From assembly GCF_004302915.1 (NCBI RefSeq), contig NZ_QQBI01000021.1, positions 1 to 57,345 of the forward strand: a DNA stretch of 57,345 bases, given 5' to 3'. The translations under genes were made by a program, and so were the position numbers. The notes beneath the pieces were generated by a model, which did not search any database, was not told where the DNA came from, and worked only from the letters and a program-made list of their open reading frames with translations. This DNA comes from Komagataeibacter xylinus. Lineage in GTDB: Bacteria; Pseudomonadota; Alphaproteobacteria; Acetobacterales; Acetobacteraceae. How positions within the stretch are numbered: position 1 is the stretch's first letter; every line of letters begins with the position of its first letter. Below are positions 47,214 through 56,431 of the stretch, piece after piece.

Positions 47214-48347
47214 TCATGAACCGGCCAGCACGCCGGGCCTGCGGGGTGTTGCGCCCCCACGCCGGGGCGACCGGGCGGGCGAGACCGCCGCGCCACCGGG
47301 CTTGCGGTGCCACCACGGCACGGGCTGGTCCGGGCTGGCCTGCGCCTTGCGCTTTGTTTTTTCAGGCGGGGCACCGTCCTGCGCGGCCTCTACCGCGCCG
47401 GATGGCTCCCGCCGTTGCTGCGGCGGCACGCGCCTGCCCCGCCTCACCCGCCCCACAGGCGGCGCGGGGGTTACGGGCGGGGCCAGCGCATCGAGCACCT
47501 GATCTTCCATGCCTGCATCACCCTGCGCCGGGGCAGGCGGTTGAACCGGAGCCCGGGGCCGCACCACCACGCGAAAAGCCTCGAGCGGGGCCTGTGTTGC
47601 GGCCATGACCGGCGCATCCGCCACCGGCCCGATGCGGCTGCCATCGGTAAAGCTGGCTTCCACCTCACATTCGCAGGCTTCAGCTGCCGCCCCCTTCAAC
47701 CGCACGCGCAGGCCCAGCAGGGGCAGCGCCATGCCCCGGCTGCCACAATACGCGCCCCCGCTCACCCAGGGCGAGAACCAGTCCTGCCCCAGTATGGCCT
47801 GATATTCGAGATCGGTCGGGGCCACGCCGGGGGCGGGCTGGATGGCAAACCCCTCCAGCCAGTGCCCGCTCCCGCTCTCGCCCATCCATGCCCCAAGCGC
47901 GGCCCGCACATCGCCACGGCGCTGGATATGGGCGATCATGCTACCCGGCGCGGGTGCCGCCTGCTCACTGCGTGCCGGCTCGGTGGGAGGCCGGGCTGCG
48001 ACCGGGCTGCCAAGGCGCACAATCTGCAGGGCAGGCAGTTCACCGGGTGCGTCGTGGTCGCGATAGGTGGTGACCAGCACCGCACCGCCCCCTGCGGCCA
48101 CCATGACCAGCGCCGCGCCGCCGCTGGCCCCGATCCAGCCCTGCGCGTCAAACGTGCTGACCCGCACCCCATCATTGCCCGGCGGCACGCTGACGCGCAT
48201 GCCCGTCAGCCTCCCGAAGCGCGTGGGGGCGGACAGGGCCGCATGAAACAGGCAGTACAGACCCGCTTCAAGCTGCATGAGCCGTGCGGTGGCCTGCACG
48301 GCATCGGGCTTTGCCACGGATGCGGGTTCGCTTGCGGTCTGCATCAT
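47214..48347 (-). CDS. unknown protein with ChW-like (hydrophobic-W) motif
   Basis: A 377-residue protein of unknown function. The middle part has DWFSPWVSGGAYCGSRGMAL followed by PLLGLRVRLKG; this W-x3-W-V-x-G-G-x2-C-G-x2-G pattern resembles the ChW repeat first noted in Clostridium surface proteins. The last 120 residues are Pro/Arg/Lys-rich and disordered. No signal peptide was found at either possible start. ATG 48347 is used; ATG 48455 would overlap the preceding gene by 29 bases. It lies between two glycosyltransferase genes. Confidence 0.65.
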   Translation of the reverse strand: MMQTASEPASVAKPDAVQATARLMQLEAGLYCLFHAALSAPTRFGRLTGMRVSVPPGNDGVRVSTFDAQGWIGASGGAALVMVAAGGGAVLVTTYRDHDAPGELPALQIVRLGSPVAARPPTEPARSEQAAPAPGSMIAHIQRRGDVRAALGAWMGESGSGHWLEGFAIQPAPGVAPTDLEYQAILGQDWFSPWVSGGAYCGSRGMALPLLGLRVRLKGAAAEACECEVEASFTDGSRIGPVADAPVMAATQAPLEAFRVVVRPRAPVQPPAPAQGDAGMEDQVLDALAPPVTPAPPVGRVRRGRRVPPQQRREPSGAVEAAQDGAPPEKTKRKAQASPDQPVPWWHRKPGGAAVSPARSPRRGGATPRRPGVLAGS

Positions 48348-48426
48348 GGCCGCTCGACCAGCAAAAGGAACGGCACGGGCGCACGGACAAAGGCGGGATA
48401 GGTCAAGGCGGGCCTCTCGCAACGGG

Positions 48427-51360
48427 TCAGGAACAGGCCGGGCGTGCAACGTCATGCCCGATCCGTGCATAAGACAGCAAAAACGTATTCAATTGGTGAA
48501 CGGGCAGCCCCGGCGGCACGCACGTACCCCGCCCCGTGGCGCGGATGCGCTGCGCGATGGTGCCGATATCAAACGCCACGGCCCGCAGCCCCGCCCGCCA
48601 CAGCAGCGTAAGCGTGAAGCACCATGTCTCTGGCCAGAGTGCTGGCATGAAGCCCACATCGCCCGCACAGCCCCGCACCAGCGCCAGGCCATCCGCCTCG
48701 TCATAGTGGCCGGTCACGAACACGCGGCCCGTTTCCAACAGGGCGGCATCATCCGCCGTGTGGCCCACCACCACGAATTCCAGCGGCAGGTCACGTGCGC
48801 GCGCATCGCGTGCCGCCGCGAGCACGATGGCATGGCCTTTTTCCAGCCCGATCCCCCCCACGATCACCACCCGGCAGCGCTCATTGCGCGGCGGCAGGCC
48901 GGTGGCGGCAGGCGTGGCATCGCGGGCTGCGAACTGCGGCAGGGACTGCGCGGGGCAATCCTCCTCCAGTGCGTGCACATGGGGCGTGACATGAGGGAAA
49001 TACCGGCCCAGCCGCCGTGCGACCTCCGCCGAGGGCACGATCACCCGCCGTGCACCGGCAAGGTCACGGGCCGTGTCGCGGCGCAGGCGCGCCACATCCC
49101 GCTCCCCCACCACGGAGCCGAGTACGCCCACGCAGGCTGCGCAGCCCGCCGCATCCGGCTCGCCGCAATACCGCCCCGCAGGCCCCACCAATGTGACGCG
49201 CGGGCACAGCCCGGCATAGTCATGCACGTAATACGCATAGGGCAGCGCCAGCACGCGGCACAAAGCCCGCGCGCGCCCGTCGTGGCCGAGTTGATGATGG
49301 ATCTCGACCCTTGCCACACCCAGCGCACGCAGCAGGGCCACAAGGGCCTGCCCATCGGCGGGCCAGGCAAAATGCAGGTCGGGCCAGTGGGCATCGGGCC
49401 TGCCATCGCGCAGCACGAACCCATCGGGCGTGGGGTCGAGCACGACTGGCAACTGCCCTGCCGCCAGCCCGTGCCGTGCCCGTTCCCGCACCACGCGCGC
49501 CACCCCGCCGCCTTCACCGTGGCTGACCAGCAGCACCGCCACCCCCAACGCCACTGCCGCCGCACCCCGGCACCACACCACAACCGACAGCCTGTGCCGC
49601 GCCACCCGCAGCGGGTCGGCCTTGGCATGAGCGGCCACCAGCGCGTCATAACCGGGAAAGAGCCGGTTCAGAATCCAGATATTGCGCCGCAGCAGGTCAG
49701 CCCGCGCGCTGGCAAACGACACGCCCCCCACATGCCCCACGAACGCGCCCACCGCCGCCCGGTGCCGCCAGCCACTCAGGCGCGCGCGCATGCAGAAATC
49801 ATTTTCCTCCCCATACCCCCGGCCGAACAGTTCGGGGCGAAAGGAGCCGGTCTGGCGCAGGCAGTCGTGGCGGATGAACATGCAGAACCCATGCGCGGTG
49901 GGAATCTCCACATCCTGCCCGCCATTGGCCCGCCTTGCCGCGTCCATCAGCCGCCGCACCGCCGCAGGGCCGCCCGCCAGCGGTGCGGGGCGTGCAGGGT
50001 CGGGCCATGTGAGGATGGTGGCATCGTTGGAAAGCGGCGAGACGGTGCCCGTATCGGCGCGGGCATAGGCGACTAGCCGCATTTCCTCCAGCCAGCCGGG
50101 TGCCACCAGCGTGTCGCTGTTGAGCAGCACTACGTCACGGCCCTGCGCATCGGCCAGTGCGGTGCACACCGCAGCCGGATAGCCCCGGTTACGGGCATGG
50201 CGGCGCAGCACGATACGCCCCTGCCCTGCCAGCGCATCCAGCGCGCGGGCAAGGTCAGGGTCCGGCGTGGCGTCATCCACCACCATGATCTCGGTCGTGG
50301 CCTGCGCCGGGGCCGCAAGGCTGGCCAGCACGCTGTCGATACAGGCCAGCGTGCCCGCGCGGTCGGCATAGACGGGAATGACGATCCGGCATTGCGCGGC
50401 ACATGGCGGCACGCGCACCGGCGCCACGCCACGGCCACGCATGGCGGGAAAGACGGGCCGGGCGGCAGGAAGCCCGATGGGTAGCGGCGAGCCGGTCAGG
50501 TCCCGCCCATCAGGCCGCACGACCCGCACGCTGCCCCCTGTCGCCATGGCCTGCCATGGCACATGAAACGTCCAGACCGGCAGGCCGGGGCCTGCCGCGC
50601 TGTCCTGCGCGCCCGTTTTGCCGCGCATGAGCGTGAGGGGCCGCCTGCCCTGGGCATCGATCAGGTGCAGCACGGGGCAATGATCAGGCCGGGCGGGCAT
50701 GAAGGCCCAGCCTGCAAGCCCATGGTCATGGGGCCACATGGCACCAAGTGTTGCGCATAAGGCCGCGCGGTCGGGGCGACCACCAAGCAGCACGCTGCCC
50801 GCATGGCGCACCGCGATCTCGCCCCCATGCCGCCAGTGCGGGGGCAGCCGCCAACTGCCGCCCGGTTGCGTCGGGCAGGGCTGGCCATCAAGCATGATAT
50901 CGGGCAGGGCGCGCGCGGGCAGGTCGCCCCAGCGCAGCACGCCATCGGGGTCAAGCGCGCACCAACCGGGCCGCCCCGTATGCTGGCATACCAGCGTTGC
51001 CGCGCGGCACAGGTCGGGGTCGAAGCCATAACGGGTAAAAAAACGCTCGAGCGCCGCCGCCGCACGGTTCCATGCCCCGGCACCGCACAGGGCCAGCACC
51101 AGCAGCTTCAGCCCTGCGCGGAATTCCTGCCCGGCCATGAGCCGCTCGATGGCCTGCGCGGCCTGCATCGCCTGCCCGGCGCCCAGCAACACCGCCGCCT
51201 GCGCGAAACGGACCGCCCTGTCGCCCGCAGCCATGCGGGCGGCGCGCGCCATCCACGCCACGGCCTGCGCATGCTGCCCCGCCGCCGCCAGCCGCCAGGC
51301 CTGCCGCATGGCGGCGGTGACCTCTTTCTCCGGCACGGCATCGGGCTGCTGGCCGTTCAT
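48427..51360 (-). CDS. large two-domain glycosyltransferase (GT2 + GT4)
   Basis: A 977-residue protein. Residues 1-110 look like TPR-type helices. A GT2 domain follows at about 325-585: CRIVIPVYADRAGTLACIDS, MVVDDATPD, LLNSDTLVAPGW (DxD region) and YGEENDFCMRAR (acid catalytic region). A second, GT-B domain covers about 605-977 with LLVSHGEGGGVARVV and VVIVGGIGLEKGHAIVL. Two linked activities could build a short glycan. The ATG overlaps the stop of the SEL1 gene (ATGA). The target is unknown; context suggests a secreted protein. Confidence 0.88.
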   Translation of the reverse strand: MNGQQPDAVPEKEVTAAMRQAWRLAAAGQHAQAVAWMARAARMAAGDRAVRFAQAAVLLGAGQAMQAAQAIERLMAGQEFRAGLKLLVLALCGAGAWNRAAAALERFFTRYGFDPDLCRAATLVCQHTGRPGWCALDPDGVLRWGDLPARALPDIMLDGQPCPTQPGGSWRLPPHWRHGGEIAVRHAGSVLLGGRPDRAALCATLGAMWPHDHGLAGWAFMPARPDHCPVLHLIDAQGRRPLTLMRGKTGAQDSAAGPGLPVWTFHVPWQAMATGGSVRVVRPDGRDLTGSPLPIGLPAARPVFPAMRGRGVAPVRVPPCAAQCRIVIPVYADRAGTLACIDSVLASLAAPAQATTEIMVVDDATPDPDLARALDALAGQGRIVLRRHARNRGYPAAVCTALADAQGRDVVLLNSDTLVAPGWLEEMRLVAYARADTGTVSPLSNDATILTWPDPARPAPLAGGPAAVRRLMDAARRANGGQDVEIPTAHGFCMFIRHDCLRQTGSFRPELFGRGYGEENDFCMRARLSGWRHRAAVGAFVGHVGGVSFASARADLLRRNIWILNRLFPGYDALVAAHAKADPLRVARHRLSVVVWCRGAAAVALGVAVLLVSHGEGGGVARVVRERARHGLAAGQLPVVLDPTPDGFVLRDGRPDAHWPDLHFAWPADGQALVALLRALGVARVEIHHQLGHDGRARALCRVLALPYAYYVHDYAGLCPRVTLVGPAGRYCGEPDAAGCAACVGVLGSVVGERDVARLRRDTARDLAGARRVIVPSAEVARRLGRYFPHVTPHVHALEEDCPAQSLPQFAARDATPAATGLPPRNERCRVVIVGGIGLEKGHAIVLAAARDARARDLPLEFVVVGHTADDAALLETGRVFVTGHYDEADGLALVRGCAGDVGFMPALWPETWCFTLTLLWRAGLRAVAFDIGTIAQRIRATGRGTCVPPGLPVHQLNTFLLSYARIGHDVARPACS

Positions 51361-53102
51361 CTGCCCGCCAGTTGCGCGTAATCGGCCCGCGCGGCCTCAA
51401 GCCCCTGTGCAAGTGCGTGTTCCAGCCAGTGACGGGCCTGTGCAATATCCACGCGCCCGGCCAGCCCCCGCGCCAGGTAGCGCCCCGCCATCATCTGTGC
51501 CAGCGCATGGCCCGCTTCTGCCGCCTGAAGGAACCAGCGCAAGGCCTGCGCCCGGTCGGGCGTGATATCATGCCCGCCGCCATACAGCGCACCCAGCGAG
51601 AACATGGCCTCCGCCCGGCCAGCGGCGGCAGCTTTGTGATACAGGGCCAGCGCCCCCGCATGGTCGCGCGGGCCGCCACGCCCCTCCAGCCGGAGTTGGG
51701 CTGCGGCAAGGCAGGCCTCGGGCAGGCCCTGCATGGCCGCCTGCTCCAGCCACTGCCGCGCCTGCGCCGGATCAGCCACCACGCCATCACCTTCGAGCAG
51801 CATGCGGCCATGCCAGTAGCCGGCATTGACCACGCCCGCGCGGGCGGCGCGTTCCATCCACATGGCGGCCGCCACGCGGTCCATGGGTCGCCCCACGCCT
51901 TCATGCAGGCTGACCGCGAGGTTGAAAGCGGCAACCGGGTCACCCGCCCGTGCCGCCGGTTCAAAATCAACCAGGGCGGGAGTGGTGGCGGGCTGTTCCG
52001 CCCCGCCAGCCAGCAGGCCAGCGGCAAGGTCGCTCATGGCGGTGACATCACCAAGTTCCGCCGCGCGCTCCAGCCACTGGCGGGCCAGTTCAGGGTCAGC
52101 CGCCACGCCGCGCCCCTGCTGGTACAGCACGGCCAGCATGCGGCAGGCCAGCGCATGACCGTGTTCTGCCGCCATGCGGTACCACGCCACCGCTTCATGA
52201 TCGGCGGGAATGGCCGCCTCGCCACGTGCATGCAGGTCGCCCAGCAGGGCAGCGGCCTCGCGGTCGCCGGCACGGGCCGCGCGGCGCAGCCATGTCTCGG
52301 CCATCAGCCTATTGCGCGAACCATCCGCCTGGTCCTGCAGCAACAGCGCGCCATAGCGGGCCTGCGCGGGGCGCACACCCTGTTCTGCCGCCCGCCCGTA
52401 CCACAGCGCGGCCTGACCCGTGTCACGTGCCATGCCCCAGCCGCGCTCATGCAACAGGCCCAGCATGTACTGCGCGGTGGGCAGGCCGCCTTGTGCCGCC
52501 CGGTGCAGGGCGGCCACCGCATCGGGGTCGGTGCCCGGTGGTTGCGCCGCAAGATGCGCCACCGCCAGCCCCAGGTCCCCCTGCGGGCACCCCGCCTGTG
52601 CCGCGCGCATACACCATTCGCGTGCCGCCCGCACATCACGCACGCTTTCTGGCCCGCAGGCCAGCAGGTAGCCATACAGCGCCTGTGCATCGGGCAGGCC
52701 GAGGGTGGCCGCACACTGCGCCCAGCCGGTGGCGGCAACAGGGTCGGGCCAGCGTTCGATGCCTGCGGGCAGGCTTGCGGGCAGCAGGCCATCACCCCCC
52801 CTGCCATCAGGCGGGTCAACCAGCAGCATGAGCGCCATGGCAAAACAGGCTTCGGCATGCCCGGCGGTTGCGGCACGGTGCATCCAGCGCACGCCCTCGG
52901 CCGGACTGCGGGGTGCGCCACAGCCTTCCAGATAGGCACGGGCCACCTGGTACTGCGCGGCCACCATGCCCTCCTGCGCCAGCCTGCCCAGCAGGGCAAA
53001 ACCCTGCGGGGCGCGGCCTTCATGCTCCAGCCAGCCCATGGCGCGCTGCAGGCGCCCCTGCGTGGAGAACCTCTCCCGCCAGCGCGAAAGCAGCTTGTAC
53101 AT
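51357..53102 (-). CDS. SEL1-like repeat protein
   Basis: A 581-residue protein made of about a dozen SEL1/TPR-like repeats of some 36 residues. Units such as AQYMLGLLHERGWGMARDTGQ and ACRMLAVLYQQGRGVAADP show the A-x-x-x-L-G-x-x-Y/H-x-x-G-x-G-V core. No signal peptide. Such proteins are scaffolds. It is flanked by hlyD (15-base gap) and the large glycosyltransferase (4-base overlap), so it may hold glycosyltransferases near the exporter; this is inference. Confidence 0.88.
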   Translation of the reverse strand: MYKLLSRWRERFSTQGRLQRAMGWLEHEGRAPQGFALLGRLAQEGMVAAQYQVARAYLEGCGAPRSPAEGVRWMHRAATAGHAEACFAMALMLLVDPPDGRGGDGLLPASLPAGIERWPDPVAATGWAQCAATLGLPDAQALYGYLLACGPESVRDVRAAREWCMRAAQAGCPQGDLGLAVAHLAAQPPGTDPDAVAALHRAAQGGLPTAQYMLGLLHERGWGMARDTGQAALWYGRAAEQGVRPAQARYGALLLQDQADGSRNRLMAETWLRRAARAGDREAAALLGDLHARGEAAIPADHEAVAWYRMAAEHGHALACRMLAVLYQQGRGVAADPELARQWLERAAELGDVTAMSDLAAGLLAGGAEQPATTPALVDFEPAARAGDPVAAFNLAVSLHEGVGRPMDRVAAAMWMERAARAGVVNAGYWHGRMLLEGDGVVADPAQARQWLEQAAMQGLPEACLAAAQLRLEGRGGPRDHAGALALYHKAAAAGRAEAMFSLGALYGGGHDITPDRAQALRWFLQAAEAGHALAQMMAGRYLARGLAGRVDIAQARHWLEHALAQGLEAARADYAQLAGR

Positions 53103-53117
53103 CTACCCCCCCCCCGC

Positions 53118-54572
53118 TCAGGGTTCGCGCATGCCGTCGGTCACGGCAGGCAGCAGGCGGTTGAGCAGGTACTGCATCATGGTGCGCCGCCCGATATGGA
53201 TATCAGCCTCGACCGGCATGCCCGGCTGCGGGTGGAAGAAGGGTGGCACGCCATGCAGGGTGTAACGGTCGATGGACAGGCGCACGCGGTAGAAAGCGTT
53301 CATCGGGTCGCCATCTTCCTCGCCCGTCTGCGCGCCGGCCCCGCCTGCGTGGCCTGAGGCATCGGTAAACGCATCAGGGCTGATAACACGCACCGTGGCA
53401 TCGCCGCCGCCATATTGCGTGTAGGGAAAAGCCGAGAATTTGAGCAGCGCATGATCGCCCGCGCGCACATAGCCCGCATCCACTCCGCGCAGCGTGGCCT
53501 CGACATCAAGCGTGGCGGCAGCGGGCACCAGTGTCATGAGCGGGCTGGCGGCCTGAATGACCGAGCCTGCGGAAAGATGGGCGATGCTCAGCACCACCGC
53601 ATCGCGGTCGGCGCGCATGATGACAAGGTCATGGTGCAGCATGGCCTTGCTGTAGCTGCCCTCGGCATCGGCCAGACGGTGCTGGGCCAGGGCCAGGTCC
53701 TGGTACACGGTGGCGTGCCAGTTGCTGGCATAGCCATCGCGCTGCGCCGTCATGCCATCAAGACGCGCGCGCGTGCTGTCCGCCTCGTGCCGGGCGGAAA
53801 CCTGCGAGCGCACCACCTCCATCAGGCTGTCCTGCGCTGCCAGCGTGGAAAGCCTGCTGCCCACCTGCTCGTGCTGCAGGCGCATGCGCATGTCCTGCAC
53901 GTCACGCGCCACGCGGGCGCGGGCGGCATACATCGCGGCACTGGCCTCATAACCCTGCAACTCGCTTTTCAGCCCCGCGATCTGTCGGTCGTAATTGGCC
54001 ATCTGGGCGGTATATTCGGCCTCGCGCCGCAAAAATGCCGCTGCCTCCTGCACGGAAGCGGGGTCGTTCACATCCGCCCTGTAGGGCTGGCCTGCGGCCT
54101 CGGCAGTGCGGCGGGCCACCTCGGCGCGATAGGCCATGACCTGGCGGCGCAGGTTGGTCACGTCGGCATCGGTCATGGTGGGGTCGAGGCGGGCCAGCAC
54201 CTGCCCCTTGCGCACGGTGTCGCCCTCATGCACGTCGATCGAGCGGATGATCGCGGTCTCGAGCGGCTGGATGACCATCGTCTCGTCAAACGGGGTGAGC
54301 CTGCCATTGACACTCACCACCCGGTCGAGCGGCAGGAAGGTCATGACCAGCAGCCCCGCCCCTGCAAGGGCCGCGATCAGCCAGACCACGTAACGCGCGG
54401 CATCCGACGGCGGCAGGCCGACCAGTGCTGCACTGGGCGAATAAAAGGACAGCAGCGCCGGCGGCAGGTCGGTTGGCACATCCGCCGTGGGCGGTGGCAG
54501 CACCGACAGGATCGCGCCTTCGGCAGGGCCGCCCTGCGCATCGGGTGGGGGGAGCAGCGCCTGCCCGCTCAT
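53118..54572 (-). CDS. HlyD-family type I secretion adaptor
   Basis: Periplasmic membrane-fusion protein of 484 residues. One membrane segment (about 62-82) follows a Pro-rich cytoplasmic tail. LDRVVSVNGRLTPFDETMVIQPLE is the lipoyl-like start, a long coiled-coil hairpin covers about 135-330, and the C-terminal beta-barrel ends with HPQPGMPVEADIHIGRRTMM, the HlyD-type end. Its ATG overlaps the ABC stop (ATGA). It links the ABC exporter to an outer-membrane TolC protein, which is not in the window. Confidence 0.93.
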   Translation of the reverse strand: MSGQALLPPPDAQGGPAEGAILSVLPPPTADVPTDLPPALLSFYSPSAALVGLPPSDAARYVVWLIAALAGAGLLVMTFLPLDRVVSVNGRLTPFDETMVIQPLETAIIRSIDVHEGDTVRKGQVLARLDPTMTDADVTNLRRQVMAYRAEVARRTAEAAGQPYRADVNDPASVQEAAAFLRREAEYTAQMANYDRQIAGLKSELQGYEASAAMYAARARVARDVQDMRMRLQHEQVGSRLSTLAAQDSLMEVVRSQVSARHEADSTRARLDGMTAQRDGYASNWHATVYQDLALAQHRLADAEGSYSKAMLHHDLVIMRADRDAVVLSIAHLSAGSVIQAASPLMTLVPAAATLDVEATLRGVDAGYVRAGDHALLKFSAFPYTQYGGGDATVRVISPDAFTDASGHAGGAGAQTGEEDGDPMNAFYRVRLSIDRYTLHGVPPFFHPQPGMPVEADIHIGRRTMMQYLLNRLLPAVTDGMREP

Positions 54573-56383
54573 GCCGCATCTCCGTGCATGGCGGTGAGCG
54601 ATCCGGTTTCAGCCAGGCTGTTCTGCTGCATCCACAGCGTGCGGTAGATGTCGCAGCGCCCCAGCAGTTCGGCATGCGTGCCGATATCGACCACCCGCCC
54701 ATGGTCGAGCACGCAGATCTGGTGGCATTCCACCAGCGAGGCCAGCCGGTGCGACACGATGACCATGGTGCGCCCGCGCGCGAGGTGGCGCAGGTTGGCG
54801 TTGACCACCGCCTCGCTCTCGGGGTCAAGGGCGGAGGTGGCTTCATCGAGGATCATGAGCTTGGGGTCGGAAATCACGGCGCGCGCAATGGCGAGGCGCT
54901 GGCGCTGGCCGCCGGAAATGTTGGTCGACCCCTCCTCGATCCAGGTATCGAAGCCCGCGGGCATGCGCTCGATGAACTCCTCCGCCCCCGCAAGGCGGGC
55001 GGCGCGCACCACGTCCTCCAGCGTCAGGCCCGGTCGGCCCGCGATGATGTTGTCGCGGATGGTGCCGCGAAACAGGAAGTTGTCCTGCAGCACCACGCCA
55101 CAGGAGCGGCGCAGGTAGGTCAGGTTGATCTCGCGCAGGTCGATGCCATCAAGCCGCAGATGGCCGCTATAGCTGCGGCTCACCCCCTGCAGCAGCCGCG
55201 TGATGGTGGACTTGCCCGAGCCGCTGCGCCCCACCAGCCCCAGCATGGTGCCCGCCGGCACGCTGAAGGTGATGTCATCCAGCGCAGGCGCCGATGCACC
55301 GGGATAGGTAAAGCACACATTGGCGAATGACAGCGCGCCGTGCAGCGGCGGGCGCAGGCCGGTGGTGAGCGCGCGGGTCTCGGTCGGGCGGTTGAGCACG
55401 GAGCCGGTCTCGGCGAGGGCGGCGCGCACCTCGTTAAGGTCATCGATCAGCCGGGCCATGCTCACCAGCGGCGCGGCCACGCGGCCGCCCAGCATCATGA
55501 ACGCCATGAGCGCGCCTGCCTCCATGCCCGAACTGGTGGAGGTAATGGCCATGTACGCCCCGATGAGGATGATGCCGCGATTGATGAACAGGTCGAGCGG
55601 CATGACCGCCGTGCCCACCCAGTTGCCCATGCGCCCGGCATCAAGCGAGGCGGTGACGACATCGGCGGTTTTTTCATCCCACACCGCGCGGCGCACCGGC
55701 TCCAGCGCCAGCGTCTTGACGGTGCGGATGCCGGCCACCGTTTCATACAGTGCGGCGCTGCGGGCCATCTCGGCGCGGATCTGCCGGTTGATCAGCCGCC
55801 CCACGGTGGGCATGGCCAGCAGGATGATGACGCCAATCAGTGCTGCGCCCACAACGGTCATCCACGCCAGCGTGGTGCTGAGCCAGAACAGGAAGGGCAG
55901 CACCACCAGCAGGGTGAACAGGTCAAGGAAAGTGCCCAGCAGCTTGCCGGTCATGAACTGCCGCACCTTGTAGATGGCGCTGATGCGACCAATGATGTTG
56001 CCCGCCTGCTCGCGCTCGAAAAACTCCAGCGGCAGGGCCAGCAGCCGGTCGAACACCGCAAGCGAGATGCGTGTATCGAGCCGCGTGGTCAGCACCAGCG
56101 TGATCTCGCGCCGCGCATGGGTGAGCAGGATTTCATACACCGCCATGACCACGACCAGCCCGGTGAGCGAGACCAGCGTGGCCATGGAATGGAAGTTCAC
56201 CACCCGGTCGATCACCTGCATGACGATGAGCGGCGGGAATATGGCCAGCACGCTGATCACGATGGAGGCCAGCACCACATCACGCAGCAGCCTGCGCTCG
56301 CCCAGAACGAGGCGGCGCAGCCATGCGAAATCGACCGGCGGCTCGGGGCGCGTGCTGTCATGCTGGCCGCGCACCAGCAGCAC
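54569..56383 (-). CDS. type I secretion ABC transporter (HlyB-like), 5' end cut by IS1380-type element
   Basis: Inner-membrane exporter: six-helix membrane domain (about 30-300), then an ATPase with GLVGRSGSGKST, NISGGQRQRLAIAR and LMILDEATSALD. From the GTG at 56383 it has 604 residues. The frame stays open upstream to 56431, encoding LEAVWTGDVLLVRGQ, the end of a peptidase-like (C39-like) domain seen in HlyB types (about 700 residues). An in-frame TGA at 56434-56432 then coincides with the start of insertion-element DNA. So this is probably the 3' part of a broken gene, perhaps still expressed from the GTG. The first codons have no clear ribosome-binding site. Confidence 0.88.
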   Translation of the reverse strand: MLLVRGQHDSTRPEPPVDFAWLRRLVLGERRLLRDVVLASIVISVLAIFPPLIVMQVIDRVVNFHSMATLVSLTGLVVVMAVYEILLTHARREITLVLTTRLDTRISLAVFDRLLALPLEFFEREQAGNIIGRISAIYKVRQFMTGKLLGTFLDLFTLLVVLPFLFWLSTTLAWMTVVGAALIGVIILLAMPTVGRLINRQIRAEMARSAALYETVAGIRTVKTLALEPVRRAVWDEKTADVVTASLDAGRMGNWVGTAVMPLDLFINRGIILIGAYMAITSTSSGMEAGALMAFMMLGGRVAAPLVSMARLIDDLNEVRAALAETGSVLNRPTETRALTTGLRPPLHGALSFANVCFTYPGASAPALDDITFSVPAGTMLGLVGRSGSGKSTITRLLQGVSRSYSGHLRLDGIDLREINLTYLRRSCGVVLQDNFLFRGTIRDNIIAGRPGLTLEDVVRAARLAGAEEFIERMPAGFDTWIEEGSTNISGGQRQRLAIARAVISDPKLMILDEATSALDPESEAVVNANLRHLARGRTMVIVSHRLASLVECHQICVLDHGRVVDIGTHAELLGRCDIYRTLWMQQNSLAETGSLTAMHGDAA

Positions 56384-56431
56384 GTCGCCTGTCCAGACCG
56401 CCTCAAGCCGCAGGGCATCGACGCGGAAATC

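Noticed and set aside
48277-50076. 599-codon open frame opposite the glycosyltransferase
   Set aside because: No domain, no ribosome-binding site, composition of an antisense shadow.
51372-53357. 661-codon open frame opposite the SEL1 gene
   Set aside because: Its apparent repeats mirror the SEL1 repeats on the real strand.
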